Below are positions 1 through 11,899 of a stretch of 64,000 nucleotides of DNA, piece after piece (the first letter of the stretch is position 1; each line of letters starts with the position of its first letter). The DNA is from Stagonosporopsis chrysanthemi. Its lineage: Eukaryota > Ascomycota > Dothideomycetes > Pleosporales > Didymellaceae. The translations under genes and the position numbers were made by a program. The stretch lies in NCBI GenBank assembly GCA_022560025.1, contig JAFISE010000028.1, positions 1 to 64,000 on the forward strand. Reading direction: 5' to 3'. Below the pieces are notes generated by a model, which was given only the letters and a program-made list of their open reading frames with translations, did not search any database and was not told where the DNA came from.

Positions 1-632
1 AATAGGGCAGCGCGCCGGCCACAACGCCTGCAGCAGAGAGAAGACGTTGGGAAACAGATTTACGAAGGCATTTGAGTCGTGTTTGAACGAAAAATCGATG
101 GAAATCGACCTTTCGCTGACCTGGAAAAGTTGATGTTCGGGTGATGGCTTTCTGGGTAGTGCTGGCCAGCTGGCAGAGGGAGAGCATTGGCGGGGCAGAC
201 TTGCATATGCTCGTACGGCATGCAGACATTCCACCAAGCGCACGCAGCGGCGCAGAAGTTGGCAGGCTTCTCGGCGATGCGGCTCTGCTTTGGGGAGGGC
301 GACGAGCTTGAAGTTGACTAGCCCTGACATCAGCCTCAGGCATCGGTGATCCGCGTCGACGATGGGACGGTGGGTGTCACGTGAGGCAGCGCCCTGGTGG
401 GGTGGTTCTTGGTGTTGCAAAGTGGCCCATGCGCAGCGTCTAGTATTCCGTTGCGTGGACAGATTGAACCTCTGGCCAGAGCAGCTTGCGGCGGAGGCAG
501 CAGAGCGTCACCCATTCGCACCACCGTGTTTCTTTTTGTCCTTTGCACGCCATCCTGCTTCCCGCACCGCCGTCTCTTGCATTGACGACCTCAGCGATCC
601 ACTGAAGCTGCGGCTTCGCCCTCAATTCCACC
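1..632. other. Upstream region of the alpha-COP gene
   Basis: No convincing gene is seen on either strand. Short open frames exist but show no recognisable family, and they overlap the 5' leader of the alpha-COP gene that starts at 633. The region probably holds its promoter and leader. Confidence 0.5.
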
Positions 633-3600
633 ATGGCTTCCTCCCCGAGCATGTTGACCAAGGTACGCGGCCGCACAAGCATGCGCATCTGCATGTCTCT
701 GACCACGCACAGTTCGAGTCCAAGTCCTCGAGGGCTAAGGGCATCGCTTTCCACCCCAAGAGGTACCTGGCCGCGCTCCTGATGCCGCCCCCCTGCGCTG
801 ACCGCCCTTAGACCCTGGATCCTCGTGTCGCTGCACTCCTCCACCATCCAGCTATGGGACTACCGCATGGGCACCCTCATCGACCGCTTTGAAGAGCACG
901 ACGGTCCGGTCCGCGGCGTCGACTTCCACAAGACGCAGCCATTGTGAGCATCCAATGCCTGTGAATGCGATTGCGCGCCATACTGAGACGGGACAGATTC
1001 GTATCTGGCGGTGACGACTACAAGATCAAAGTCTGGTCGTATCAGACTCGAAGATGTCTGTTCACATTGAGCGGCCATCTGGACTATGTCCGAACCGTCT
1101 TCTTCCATCACGAGCTACCGTGGATCATCAGTAGTTCAGACGACCGTAAGCGCACACAGCAGCGTTGCGGCAGGGACACGCTGACAGCAAGCAGAGACCA
1201 TCCGTATCTGGAACTGGCAGAACCGTAAGTACACCTAGCTCTTCTGAATACTATTGCTAACGTGCACAGGCTCCCTTAGTAAGTTGCTTCCATTGAACCG
1301 TCTCAAATCCACCTAATCAGTCCAAGTCTGCACCATGACCGGCCACAACCACTACACAATGTGCGCGCAGTTCCACCCGAAAGAAGACCTCGTCGTCTCC
1401 GCCTCGCTCGATCAGTCCGTCCGCGTCTGGGATATCTCTGGGTTGCGCAAGAAGCACTCCGCGCCGACCTCCATGTCGTTTGAGGACCAGATGTCGCGCT
1501 CGAACCAGAACCAAGCGGATATGTTTGGAAACACAGATGCAGTCGTCAAGTTCGTTCTTGAAGGCCACGACCGTGGCGTCAACTGGGTCGCCTTCCACCC
1601 AACCCTGCCATTGATCGTTTCGGCTGGTGACGACCGCCTCGTCAAATTGTGGAGGATGTCGGAGACAAAGGCGTGGGAGGTTGACACTTGCCGAGGGCAC
1701 TTCCAGAACGCGTCGGCCTGTTTGTTTCACCCACACCAGGATTTGATCCTGTCTGTTGGTGAAGACAAAACCATTCGCGTATGGGATCTTAACAGGAGGA
1801 CGTCCGTCCAGTCTTTCAAGAGGGAGAACGACCGCTTCTGGGTCATTGCGGCGCATCCGGAGATTAATCTCTTCGCTGCCGGTCACGATAATGGTGTCAT
1901 GGTATTCAAACTCGAGCGCGAGCGCCCTGCGTCTTCCGTGTACCAGAACAACCTGTTTTACATCACCAAGGAGAAGCACGTCCGGTCGTACGACTTCCAG
2001 AAGAACCTCGAGTCGCCTTCCATGCTCTCTCTGAAGAAGCTCGGTAGCCCGTGGACACCACCACGGACGCTTTCATACAACCCTGCTGAGCGCTCGATTT
2101 TAGTCACCTCCCCTGCAGATGGTGGCACTTACGAACTGATCAGTCTCCCACGCGATGCGTCTGGAGCCGTTGAGCCTACTGACACAAAGCGCGGTTCAGG
2201 AAGCTCGGCTGTCTTCGTAGCGAGGAACAGGTTCGCAGTCTTCAACCAAGCTAACCAGCAGATCGACATCAAGGACCTTACCAACTCTACAACGAAGACC
2301 ATCAAGCCTCCGAATGGCACCACCGACATCTACTTTGGCGGCACTGGCAATTTGCTCCTGATCACCCCCACTAATGTTGTACTATACGACATCCAGGCAA
2401 AGAAGAACCTTGCTGAGCTTGCTGTGTCTGGTGTCAAGTATGTTGTCTGGTCTTCAGATGGCTTGCATGTGGCTCTTCTTAGCAAGCACAATGTCACAAT
2501 CGCGAACAAAAATCTCGACCAGGTTAGCACACTGCACGAGACGATCCGGATCAAGAGCGCTACTTGGGACGACACCGGCGTGCTCCTCTATTCGACTTTG
2601 AATCACATCAAGTACAGTTTGATGAACGGCGACAACGGCATCGTACGCACTCTGGAGCACACCGTCTATCTCGTAAGAGTCAAGGGCCGCAACATCTACT
2701 GCCTGGACCGCGCCGCGAAGCCCAAGATTCTCCAGATCGATCCCACAGAGTACCGCTTCAAGCTCGCTCTCGTCAAGCGCAACTACGACGAAATGCTCAA
2801 CATCATCAAGACATCCAGCCTTGTCGGTCAAAGTATTATCTCATACCTGCAGAAGAAGGGATACCCGGAGATTGCGCTTCAATTCGTGCAGGACCCTCAG
2901 ACACGTTTTGAATTGGCCATCGATTGCGGCAATCTGGACGTTGCTGTGGAGATGGCGAAGCAGCTCGACCGACCTAAGCTCTGGCAGCGACTGAGCACAG
3001 AAGCTCTCGCACACGGAAACCATCAAATAGTTGAGATGACTTACCAGAAGCTGCGAAACTTCGACAAGCTGTCGTTTTTGTACCTTTCGACAGGTGATCA
3101 GGACAAATTGAAGCGCATGGCCAAGATTGCCGAACACCGCGGAGACATGACGGCTCGTTTCCAGAACGCGCTCTACTTGGGCGATGTCCAGAACAGGATC
3201 GAGATGTTCCAGGAGATCGATCTTTACCCGTTGGCCTATGCCACTGCCAAGGCTCACGGTCTCGATGAGCAAGCGCAATCGATCCTTGAGGCGGCTGGCG
3301 TCACAGAAGACCAGATCAGCGTACCAGCAATTGGCAATCCTCTTGAGCCATCAAGGCCGGTTGTTCCGACCTTCAAGGCAAACTGGCCCACACGCGCAGC
3401 TTCCTCGAGCGTTTTCGAGAAGGCTCTTGCTGGTGAAATCGATGGTGTCAGTGACGAAGAGCCAGCAGCCAACGGATATGGTGATGAGGATTTGCTCGGT
3501 GAGTCAGAGGCCGTCGGCGCAGCTGCTGAGCTTGGCGGCGAGGATGACGAGGAGGATGTTGGAGGCTGGGACATGGGTGATGATGGCGATGTCGAAGCAG

Positions 3601-4643
3601 AAGACGACTTCGTTGAGGTTGAGGGCGCTGACGCAGGCGCCGGCAGCAGCGAAGCTGATCTGTGGGCGCGCAACTCGCCGCTGGCGGCAGACCACGTCGC
3701 AGCAGGGTCTTTCGAGACTGCTATGCAATTGCTGAACAGGCAAGTCGGTGCTGTCAACTTCGCGCCTCTTGAGGACCGCTTCCAGGAGATCTACCAAGCG
3801 ACACGGACCTTCCTTCCCGCCACACCAAATATGCCTTCCCTGGTCAACTACGTACGGAGAACGGTTACCGAGACAGACTCACGAAAGATTCTGCCCATCA
3901 TTCCGCGGGATCTTGAGTCCACTCTGTCGGCTGACTTGACAGCTGGCAAGCAGGCATTGCTCAAGAATCAGCTTCCCGATGGTGTTGCTGCTTTCAAGAG
4001 GTTACTGCACCTGTTGATCGTCAACGTCGTAGCGTCGCAAGCAGAGCTGAGTGAGGTATGCTATGCAAACGAAACCTACAACATAAATGTACTAACAACT
4101 TGCCAGGCAAAGAAGGCAATTCACACTGCTGCGCAGTACACTCTTGCCATGTCTATCGAGCTTGAGCGACGCGCACTCACCAAGGGTGCCACTGACATCT
4201 CAGGCCTTTCTGACGAGGACAAAAAGCGCGCTCTCGAGCTGTCTGCTTACTTCACTGTACCTGAACTCGAGGGTGCTCACAGGTCCCTTCCTCTGTCGGC
4301 GGCCATGAACTTCGCACACAAGAACAAGCAACTCAACACCGCACTCAACTTTGCCAACGCTCTGCTTGACAGGACCAACAACGCCAAGATGAAGGAGTCT
4401 GCCAAACGCGTGAAGACCGTCGCCGAGAGAAACCCCGCTGATGGTGTCGAAATCGATTTCGACCAGTTTGCCGATTTCGAAATTTGTGCTGCCAGCCACA
4501 CACCTATTTATGGCGGCAGCCCATCAGTTGCCTGTCCTTACGATGGGTCGAAGTATCACGGCAAGTACAAGGGGACAGTATGCAAGATCTGTGAGGTCTG
4601 CCAGATTGGCGCCCCTGCGAGTGGCCTGAGGCTGGTCGGTTGA
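633..4643 (+). CDS. COPA: Coatomer subunit alpha (alpha-COP)
   Basis: Alpha subunit of the COPI coat, which drives retrograde Golgi-to-ER vesicle traffic. Eight exons by my reading: 633..662, 713..762, 812..943, 997..1145, 1195..1224, 1270..1278, 1327..4055, 4107..4643. The product is about 1221 aa, close to the family norm (about 1200-1230). The N-terminal third is a WD40 propeller; exon 3 encodes the highly conserved SLHSSTIQLWDYRMGTL stretch. A TPR-like/helical middle follows, then an acidic linker near residue 720-780, and the C-terminal alpha-COP domain that binds epsilon-COP. The last exon ends with a Cys-rich CPYDG...CKIC segment typical of the family. Introns are 45-51 nt. Oddities are a 9-nt exon (1270..1278) and a last intron (4056..4106) of 51 nt without a stop, so an intron-blind translation adds 17 false residues. 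The acceptor before 1327 was chosen over one at 1320 because it restores the conserved RSLICTMTGHNH. Confidence 0.96.
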
Positions 4644-5302
4644 ACAATGATGGGTTTGGAGTCTTAGCATTGCTTGTGGTAGAGTCTTTGGTTGCGGCAG
4701 CATCATGAGGACGATAGAAGTAGTGAGCCTTAGCGATCAACACTAAAATGCGAAACGATATAATGTTCAGGTTCGTCCTTTTCATCAGCACTTACGCCAC
4801 GATGTTTGCGCGTTCGGCTTGTCGAGTTCTTTGGCTGTCTTGGTGATCACTGGAGCCACGCAAACTCGCTGGCACCACCGTGTACGACGCTCTTTCCTGG
4901 CTCTGCGCTGGCGTAGTACCCAAAACCGTCATATCTCACCCACACGGACAGAGCGAAAGCCAGTCTCTTGCCTGGAGCCTCACTACACAGCAATGCACCC
5001 ACAGGAACGTTCCTCCGTTGACTTATCTGCCCGAGCTGACCGTGGCTTTTTTGACCAGCACTGGTCGACAAGCAGGCACCAGGCTCGCAGACCTCAGATC
5101 ATAGTTACCTTACCTCATGCACCTTATCTCATTATTCTCAGCACTGCACATTTCATTCGAGGGACCTTGTCTGTCCTCCGCCACCCTCTTTGACACTCAG
5201 ACGCCCTATGCGGAGCCGAGAAGGTGAGAACAGAGTGGCTCATGAATCACCTCGAACGGCACGCGTAAACCACACGATCGCTCTCTCTACTTTCAGTCTT
5301 AC
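4644..5302. other. Intergenic region between alpha-COP and the RapZ-C gene
   Basis: No gene is supported. The first part would be the alpha-COP 3' UTR, the rest the promoter and leader of the next plus-strand gene. Open frames around 4819-5193 have no recognisable domain. Confidence 0.5.
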
Positions 5303-6241
5303 ATGTGCTTTGGTGCGCGCACATGTTCTTCAGCCTCAACAATCTCCATGCATTCACCCAACACCACTCCTACGCCTGGGCAGCTCCACGCGACACTTCC
5401 TGGTCCGAATGGCACACACGCATGTTTGACGCTCTACGATGTTTGTCCACACAACTCCCGCTCTACGGCCTCATCCGTACAGTATAAGACACCGTATCTG
5501 CATCACAGCCTACCTGCTCCACCGCCTATACCTCCTCCACGAATCATCGAATACATCGACCACAGAGGCAGAACCATCGTTGAGACAACGCGTGCTACAC
5601 TCTTGACTCTTCCCGAACCACGTCGCACACAAGTCATCGAATACATCCACAACGAAGGATGCCGGGTGCCTGCAACAATACACAGCACTCCATCACCTCA
5701 AGAAACAGCCATGATCGCACGTCCAATTCTTTCGGAGCCCTCGCCTATCATACCAACAGAACGACCTCTCCGCTCAATCCTCAAGAAAGCCCCATCAGTA
5801 CCTACGATCTACCTCCTCTCCTTCTCCACAGATCGTATACAGACGACCCGCGCTTTCGCCGCCCTGTTGAACGAGCACTTACCGTCTCCTATCCCGCTGC
5901 GATACACCATCGACGCCCGAAGCTTCCTCGTCCCTCCAATACACATATGCGAAAACTATTCAGGCGTCACAGGGATTGTGCAACACGAAGTACTTCGAGA
6001 CTCACGGGCGCGGCAGGAGATCGAGTATGCAGTGGATGAACTGACAAAGTTCGTCAGGGCGGGCGGGCAGCGGACGGCGATCGCGGTTTGCTGTACCGCG
6101 GGAACTCATCGCAGTGTTGCTATTGCGGAGTTGATTGCGTTGGGCGTGAGGGGGGAGATCAGAAGGTTGGGCAGTAAAGACGGGGTCAAGGTTGTGGTTC
6201 GGCATGTGCATCGTGTTAGTGGGCCGAAGGATCCATACTGA
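5303..6241 (+). CDS. RapZ C-terminal-domain protein
   Basis: Single open frame of 312 codons. The last 150 residues look like the C-terminal domain of the bacterial RapZ/YvcJ family. Residues about 205-235 resemble the D-x-R...NP...G region (IDARSFLVPP, then YSGVTG). The signature CCTAGTHRSVAIAE corresponds to the GCTGG-x-HRSV-x-x-AE motif, and the C-terminus has VVVRHVHR like the HRD ending. The P-loop NTPase domain of bacterial RapZ is absent; instead the N-terminal half is Pro/Thr-rich and low in complexity. In bacteria this C-domain binds RNA (RapZ delivers sRNA GlmZ to RNase E); what it does in fungi I cannot say. The start is uncertain: the ATG at 5348 or a later one is equally possible, because the first residues have no conserved character. 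Confidence 0.72.
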   Translation: MCFGARTCSSASTISMHSPNTTPTPGQLHATLPGPNGTHACLTLYDVCPHNSRSTASSVQYKTPYLHHSLPAPPPIPPPRIIEYIDHRGRTIVETTRATLLTLPEPRRTQVIEYIHNEGCRVPATIHSTPSPQETAMIARPILSEPSPIIPTERPLRSILKKAPSVPTIYLLSFSTDRIQTTRAFAALLNEHLPSPIPLRYTIDARSFLVPPIHICENYSGVTGIVQHEVLRDSRARQEIEYAVDELTKFVRAGGQRTAIAVCCTAGTHRSVAIAELIALGVRGEIRRLGSKDGVKVVVRHVHRVSGPKDPY

Positions 6242-6555
6242 GCGAGCTGATTGCGTAGGACGTGTCTGGGTCGATGGAGTCGAGGTTAGAACACATGTTA
6301 TGAGCGAGTATTACTAGTTGAGTGTTCTCTCATGTCACATAGAGCCAAGTGCCTGCAAACACATAAGGGTGTTCAATCGGAAAACGAGCTCATCCTACAT
6401 TCGTCCATCTAAAAACTCCGCTGATGCTGCTAAAGAGCCGGGTAACTTTTACAGTCCATAACGCCGAGCAATGCCTATACCTCCCCTCCCCAACACGTCA
6501 CCTTTCCTCTTGGCAATCCAATTCCATCCGACCTACACACGCCACAACCAGCCGT
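6242..6555. other. Convergent 3' intergenic region
   Basis: Lies between the RapZ-C gene (plus) and the Pol I subunit gene (minus), both ending here. It contains only 3' UTR-like sequence and no gene. Confidence 0.55.
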
Positions 6556-9500
6556 CTACGGCGAAACGTTGAACTTGAGCCTGACACCCATGCTCGCCAG
6601 CTCGACGTCAAGATACTTCAGCACACCGGGCACCGCAACAGTGGCCACGTCATCGCCGCCGCTGAACCGGATGCCCTGGCCATCAGACCAGGTGTCGCTC
6701 TTGCTCTCGTGGCGGTCAGCCAGCTTGGCGCACCTCCTGCAGCGGATCGTCAAGTTCCTGCCTCCGGCGTCCTTCTTGCGCGAGTACTCGCTGACGGTCG
6801 GGGCGGTGGAGAGGAAGCTGCCGCAGCCCCTGCAGATAGCGGCCTTCGTGTAGTCGGAGCAGTTCATCAGGCGGTCCTGCAGGAGGAACGCCGTGCCGTG
6901 TGCAATCAGGGCGTCGCGCTCCATTTCACCGACACGGATACCGCCGCCCTTCTTCCTGCCCTTGATGGGCTGGCCGGTCATGGAGTTGATGGGACCCGTG
7001 GTGCGGACCTGGTACTTGTCGTTGACCATGTGGCGCAGACGCTGGTAGTAAACGACGCCGATGTAGATATCGGCGGCGAGTTCCTGGCCCGTGATGCCAG
7101 AGTACATGGGCTCGTTGCCGTAGTAGTTGTAGCCAGCCTTCATGAGCTGGTGGCCGAAGAAGTCGACGGCGGTGTTCTGCTCGTCGAAGCGGAATGGGGT
7201 CGAGTCTTGGGCGATGCCGTGCATGGCGCCTGCCTTGCCGGCGAGCGACTCGACAAACATGCCGATTGTCATGCGGGAGGGGAAGGCGTGAGGGTTGATG
7301 ATAACGTCGGGCTGGATGCCGGATTCCGAGAAGGGCATGTCAATTGAAGGCCATTTCTGGGAGCAGACACCCTTCTGTCCGTGGCGAGAGGAGAACTTGT
7401 CACCGATGATGGGTGAACGGGGGACACGGAGCTTGACGCTGATCTTTTGGCATGGCTGTGTGCCATCTTCTGAGCCAATGATGCGCACCTCCTCCACAAA
7501 GGCAAGTTCATCCTCTTTGTACTTGAAGAACTGGGTGTTGGCGTCGCGGTTGATGTAGTCATCTGTAGCAGCGTCGTACGAAACAGTGTGCCACGCTGCG
7601 ATAACGTCGCCGTGACGCAGCAGAGTACCAACACGTGGGAAACCGTCTTCGTCGAGGGTATCCAGGTAGGACGCCTTCTTGAGTCCCTCAGGGGCAAATC
7701 CGAAAAGCTTCGAGACCGTCTTGCCAGACCTGTTGCGGCGTCCACCCTCTTCGAGATCGCAAATCTTGGTCTTGTAGATGGTACCGTGACCGAAGCCACG
7801 CTCGTGTGCAGACTTGTTCAGGATCATAGCGTCGTCCATGTCGTAACCGGTATAGGAGATGACCGCCACAACGGCATTGGTGCCGTTCGGGAAATTATCG
7901 AAACCATACTCGTTGTGTAGAGGTGGTCGTACAATAGGCGTTTGGCCGGTCTGAAGACGGTAGGTCTTGTTGTCTGTGCGGTATCGCAAGGCGGTTCCGG
8001 GTGTTCCCATCGATTGCTTACCCATCTGACACTGTTTTCTTGTGAGTGAATGCCAAAGATTTGGCCGGAAGATGAACATACCTGGTACATGTTTCTGGGC
8101 GATTGGTTGAAATCGGAGAACGGTGTCATGTTGGCAATAATAGAAAAGATGTTGGTAGGGTCAAACTCGACATGAGTGGAGTCTCCAGACACGATTTCGG
8201 GATCCGTGCAGGCGATGGACATGTATGGCTGCTCGAACGGTCCGACATAGTCCAACTTGCCCAGAGGCAGGTACTTGACAGGTCGGTACATGCGTGCGAC
8301 CTGAGAGAACATGAAGACACCAGGGTACTGGCCGCCGTTGGAGGTGGGAACGTAGCCAATCTCAAGCTCCAATGGCACGTCATGTGTTCCCTCGACCTTC
8401 CAGTATCGCAGTGTGTCTGCGATAACCTTGGCTTGCTTGGGTGAGCAGAAGCCCAAGACGCGGCCGTCAAGCTGTACGACGACACTTGACTCAAGTGACG
8501 CGGAGGACTTGCTTGATACGCCTAGTTGCGCCACAAGCTTGGGAACGGCTGAAACATCAACGTTCTGTGTAGCCAACTTGCATTTGTGTGCAAAGTGGTT
8601 GAGCAGCCCACATGGAGAACCGTCAGGCGTGTGGACAGGGCACATGAAGCCCCAACTCTCTGGCAACAACTTGCGCACAGTGGTGGTTTTGAGTTGAGCG
8701 AAGAAAGCACCTCTGTGTACCATTCTGAAATGACTGATGAAACGGTAGAAGTTGATCTTTTCAGCCACAACGACGAAACCAGCCGTCTGCTGCAGGTCGA
8801 GACCAGTAGGACTGACGAGGTTGCCCGTGGAGAGGAAATATTCCATGGCGCGTCCTACATCCATAGTTGTCCGCTTTAGCACTCGTGGCACGAACTCCTT
8901 CTTGAATTCAGGCGACGTGAATGATTTCCACTCATTTCGACGACCCCAGTCCTGCAAGACCGGCCGGATCGAGTTCAGCCACTCGTCTAGCCTTTCCTTG
9001 ATGACCATTCCGTAAAGCTGTCCTCCAAGCAGGATCTCCTGGTTCTGGACAGCATCAGGGTTATCAACCGAGCACTCGCCTTCCACCAAGGAGTACAGTT
9101 TCCGGATCATGAAGAGGATCATCTGGAACTTGTCGGCGTTCTGCGCGGGAGTGACGTTGTAGGCTCCCAGGTGAGGCAGGACGATCTTTCGCAAGAACTC
9201 GACACCTGCCTCATCGTCGCTGGCGTCATCCGGGAGCTGCAGTACGACCTTGAACTTGGATCCCAGGTATGCCCTTGTCTTGGCTTGCGAGTGTAACCCG
9301 TAGACCTTGTATGTGCGGAGCAGCAATTCCACCCTATCAGTGACGAACTGCTTCTCTGCCAACCCCTTTGAGCCAGCTGCGCCGACGATACCCTCAAAAA
9401 TGTCCCGATCGTTCGTCTCCACCAGCGCCTTCATGACCATCATGACAGGGACCAGGTATTCTGCCTTTCTCCATGAAAAGCGGAAGTTGACGTTTCCGTC

Positions 9501-10312
9501 ACTGAGGTAGTGGAGCGCGTTCGTCTGCGACGATTGATCGGTGCGTATCGAGCGGATTTGGATACCGTACTGCGTATAGCCGGGGCCACGGTTGGTGAAG
9601 GCACCACGCTTGATGGCCATGGGGTAGTTCCGCCTGTTCACCTGCAGCATTCGGATGATCTTCTCGATTCCATTGACGATGAAATAGCCTCCCAGCTCCT
9701 CGGTCTCCTCCTTGGCCTTGACGAGCTGGTCGGGGCTGAGATTCTCGAGGTGACACCGGTTCGACTGTCACGCGTTAGTCTACGTGCTGCTGTGCGCGTG
9801 CGCACTCGGACGCATTGGGTTGGTCTCACCCTCAACATGATGGGCACCTGTCCCAGATCGCAGACCTCCTCCTGCCAGTCCTCGTTGTTCACTCTGTACT
9901 CGAGGCGGGCGCGGAGCTTGCCACGGTATGTGGCGTGGCGCTCGCGACACTCGGCGGGCAGGATGTTGCGGTTCTTCAGGGCGACCTTGTTCGAGGGCGG
10001 CAGCATGGCCTTGTCGAGGAAGACATCCTGGATGCGCACAGAGAGCCTGTTGCGGCGCCCAATCTCGTCGGGCTGGGCATATGGGTCGCCGTCGGCGAAG
10101 TTCTTGGTGCCAATGTCCCGGATGCCCTCGTCGACCTGGCCGCCGGGGGCAAAGATGGAGTTGAACGAGTTGATGTGGGGATCGACGGCGGCCGCGAGGG
10201 TCGGGTAGGCCGTCTTGTCCTTGGGCGGGTTCTGGAACAGGTGCTGGCGGCGCTTGGTGTCGAAGTCAGTCGACCACTGTGGCTGCTTTTTGGCGGCAGC
10301 AGGAGCCATGGC
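6556..10312 (-). CDS. RPA2: DNA-directed RNA polymerase I subunit A135 (second largest)
   Basis: Second-largest catalytic subunit of Pol I, which transcribes 35S pre-rRNA in the nucleolus. Coding exons on the minus strand: 10312..9830, 9764..8082, 8031..6556; introns are 65 and 50 nt with good GT/AG ends. The product is 1213 aa, against about 1200 for yeast A135. Recognisable pieces in order: the protrusion/lobe with SNRCHLE (spliced across intron 1), NRRNYPMAI typical of the Pol I version, the fork WGFMCPVHTPDGSPCGLLNH, PFSDFNQSPRNMYQ at intron 2, the hybrid-binding region GDKFSSRHGQKGV, and the C-terminal clamp zinc site CRGCG...CRRC. The 'PFSDFNQSPRNMYQ/CQMGKQ' wording and the SRKKDAGG tail separate it from Pol II and Pol III. 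The ATG at 10312 follows an 8-bp tandem repeat. Confidence 0.97.
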
Positions 10313-10810
10313 AGGCGGCGGGCGACGCTTGCGGGAGACGGTCGCGTGGGCGGTCACAGTGTCGCTGTGTCGCTGTGTCGCTGTGTCGCTGTGTCGCTGT
10401 GTGGGATGCGCAGAGTGGGCAGTTGGCGCAAAAAGTTATGAAAGCACTTTTTGGGGCACGGACGCAAATGGAGCCGCGGGAGGGCGCTAGCCTGAGCTTG
10501 CTGCAGCGCAAGTCACCTGCCCGCAGCGACTTGAGTGCACAGCAACCTCTCCACCTGCGGCCTTTTCTCGACTGCGGCGCAGTCCTCGCTCCTCACCTCG
10601 TCACTCTGCTGCCCGCGCGATTCGCATGTTCATTGTATTGCTGTCAATTCACGGTTGCTGCTACCCAACGCCGGCGTGATCGCCAATCACTACCGCATAG
10701 ACCCCGCAGCAAGGATCCCACGCCTTTGCACCAGCAGCCAGCCTCCATCACCTGTTCTCGCGGCAAGACGCTCACGACTCGAGGCCGCTGCCATCACCAG
10801 TGCACCCACC
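10313..10810. promoter_or_regulatory. Divergent promoter of RPA2 and ARL8
   Basis: About 500 bp separate the two start codons, so the promoters must be shared or abutting. It contains the octamer repeat listed at 10359..10398. No TATA box is evident. Open frames across it (for example 10279-11001) have no domain and are rejected. Confidence 0.5.
10359..10398 (+). repeat. Octanucleotide microsatellite (GTGTCGCT)x5
   Basis: Five perfect copies of GTGTCGCT in tandem, read directly, followed by GTGT. It sits 47 bp upstream of the RPA2 start codon, inside its probable 5' leader. On the RPA2 strand the repeat unit is AGCGACAC. Confidence 0.95.
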
Positions 10811-11899
10811 ATGGCGAGCATCTTCCGCCGTATCTACGACTGGCTCCTTCGCCTGTTCTGGTGCGTCTGCCTTCTTGCCTTGCGCCTGCACATGCTCCGC
10901 CCTCGATGCCTGATGCGCCTCTGATATCTGTCCATTCCTACCCACCTCAGCACCAAATGCAGCAACACTACCCCCCAGAGATGATCCTTGATGGAAGCTG
11001 ACGATCCTTACTCTGCAGGGCGACTGAGATGGACATCACCATGATCGGGCTGCAGAATGCCGGCAAGACGTCGCTGTTGAGAGTTCTGGCGGTGAGTATC
11101 TTCCAGATCGGGAAGCTGCAGCGCTGCATCCACGATAACTCTGCGAACATGTCCGGCTAACGAGAGCCTGTCTAGGGAGGCGAGTTTACTGTCGAGTGCG
11201 TCAACACCCGCTCCACGTTGTGCAAGCAGCCGCAGCAGCATGCCCACTGCGCTACTCTGCGCAACCATGAGCTCCATCGTCACAGTTGTTGGTCCACGCG
11301 CTAATGGTCATAGCTCCATTCCTACCGTCGGCTTCAACATGAAGCGCGTTCAGAAAGGCCATGTAACCTTGAAGTGGTGAGTGTTTTCCTGTGCCGCCGT
11401 GGTCACGCAGGTCCACCTCTTGTGGTACCAAGCCGGTTTGAGCCACACTTCCGGGATGCAGGCATACTACCCTGTCCACGCTCCACCTGCTGACCACGAA
11501 CTACAGTTGGGACCTCGGAGGTCAACCTAGGTTCCGATCCATGTGGGAGAGATATTGCCGCGGTGTGAATGCCATAGTGTAAGGTCGTGTTGCACGTGCC
11601 CCAGTGCATTCGCTGACCCGCTCAGATTCATTGTCGACTCGGCAGACAGGGAAGCTCTTCCAGTCGCAAGAGAAGAACTCAAGCTGCTGTTGGAGAAGCC
11701 AGCTCTGGAAGGCATCCCACTCCTCGTTCTTGGAAACAAGTCTGATCTGGAAGGCAAGCTCTCAGTTGACGAGCTTATTGATGCACTCAACCTCAAGGAA
11801 GTATCGCATCGCGAGGTGAGCTGTTACGGGATCAGCGCCAAAGAAGAGACGAATCTCGACGCCGTCCTCCAGTGGTTGATTGCCCGCGCCAGCAAATAA
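10811..11899 (+). CDS. ARL8: ADP-ribosylation factor-like GTPase 8
   Basis: Small Arf-family GTPase that acts on lysosomes/vacuoles and in vesicle positioning. Six exons: 10811..10860, 11019..11091, 11176..11195, 11314..11376, 11507..11578, 11626..11899, giving 183 aa (animal ARL8 is 186). The N-terminus MASIFRRIYDWLLRLFW is the amphipathic helix of ARL8, which lacks the N-myristoylated glycine of most Arfs. P-loop GLQNAGKTS, switch I PTVGFNMKRV, switch II WDLGGQPRFRSMWERYCRG (diagnostic for ARL8), and NKSD are all present. Exon 3 is only 20 nt. The introns here (73-158 nt) are longer than in neighbouring genes. Confidence 0.95.

Noticed and set aside
6424..7347. 307-codon open frame on the plus strand
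   Set aside because: Lies antisense inside the Pol I A135 gene. Its Val/Ala/Asp/Gly-rich translation is the usual shadow of a GC-rich coding strand.
10359..10398. CRISPR-like array
   Set aside because: The units are contiguous 8-mers without spacers, in a eukaryotic genome; a microsatellite explains it.
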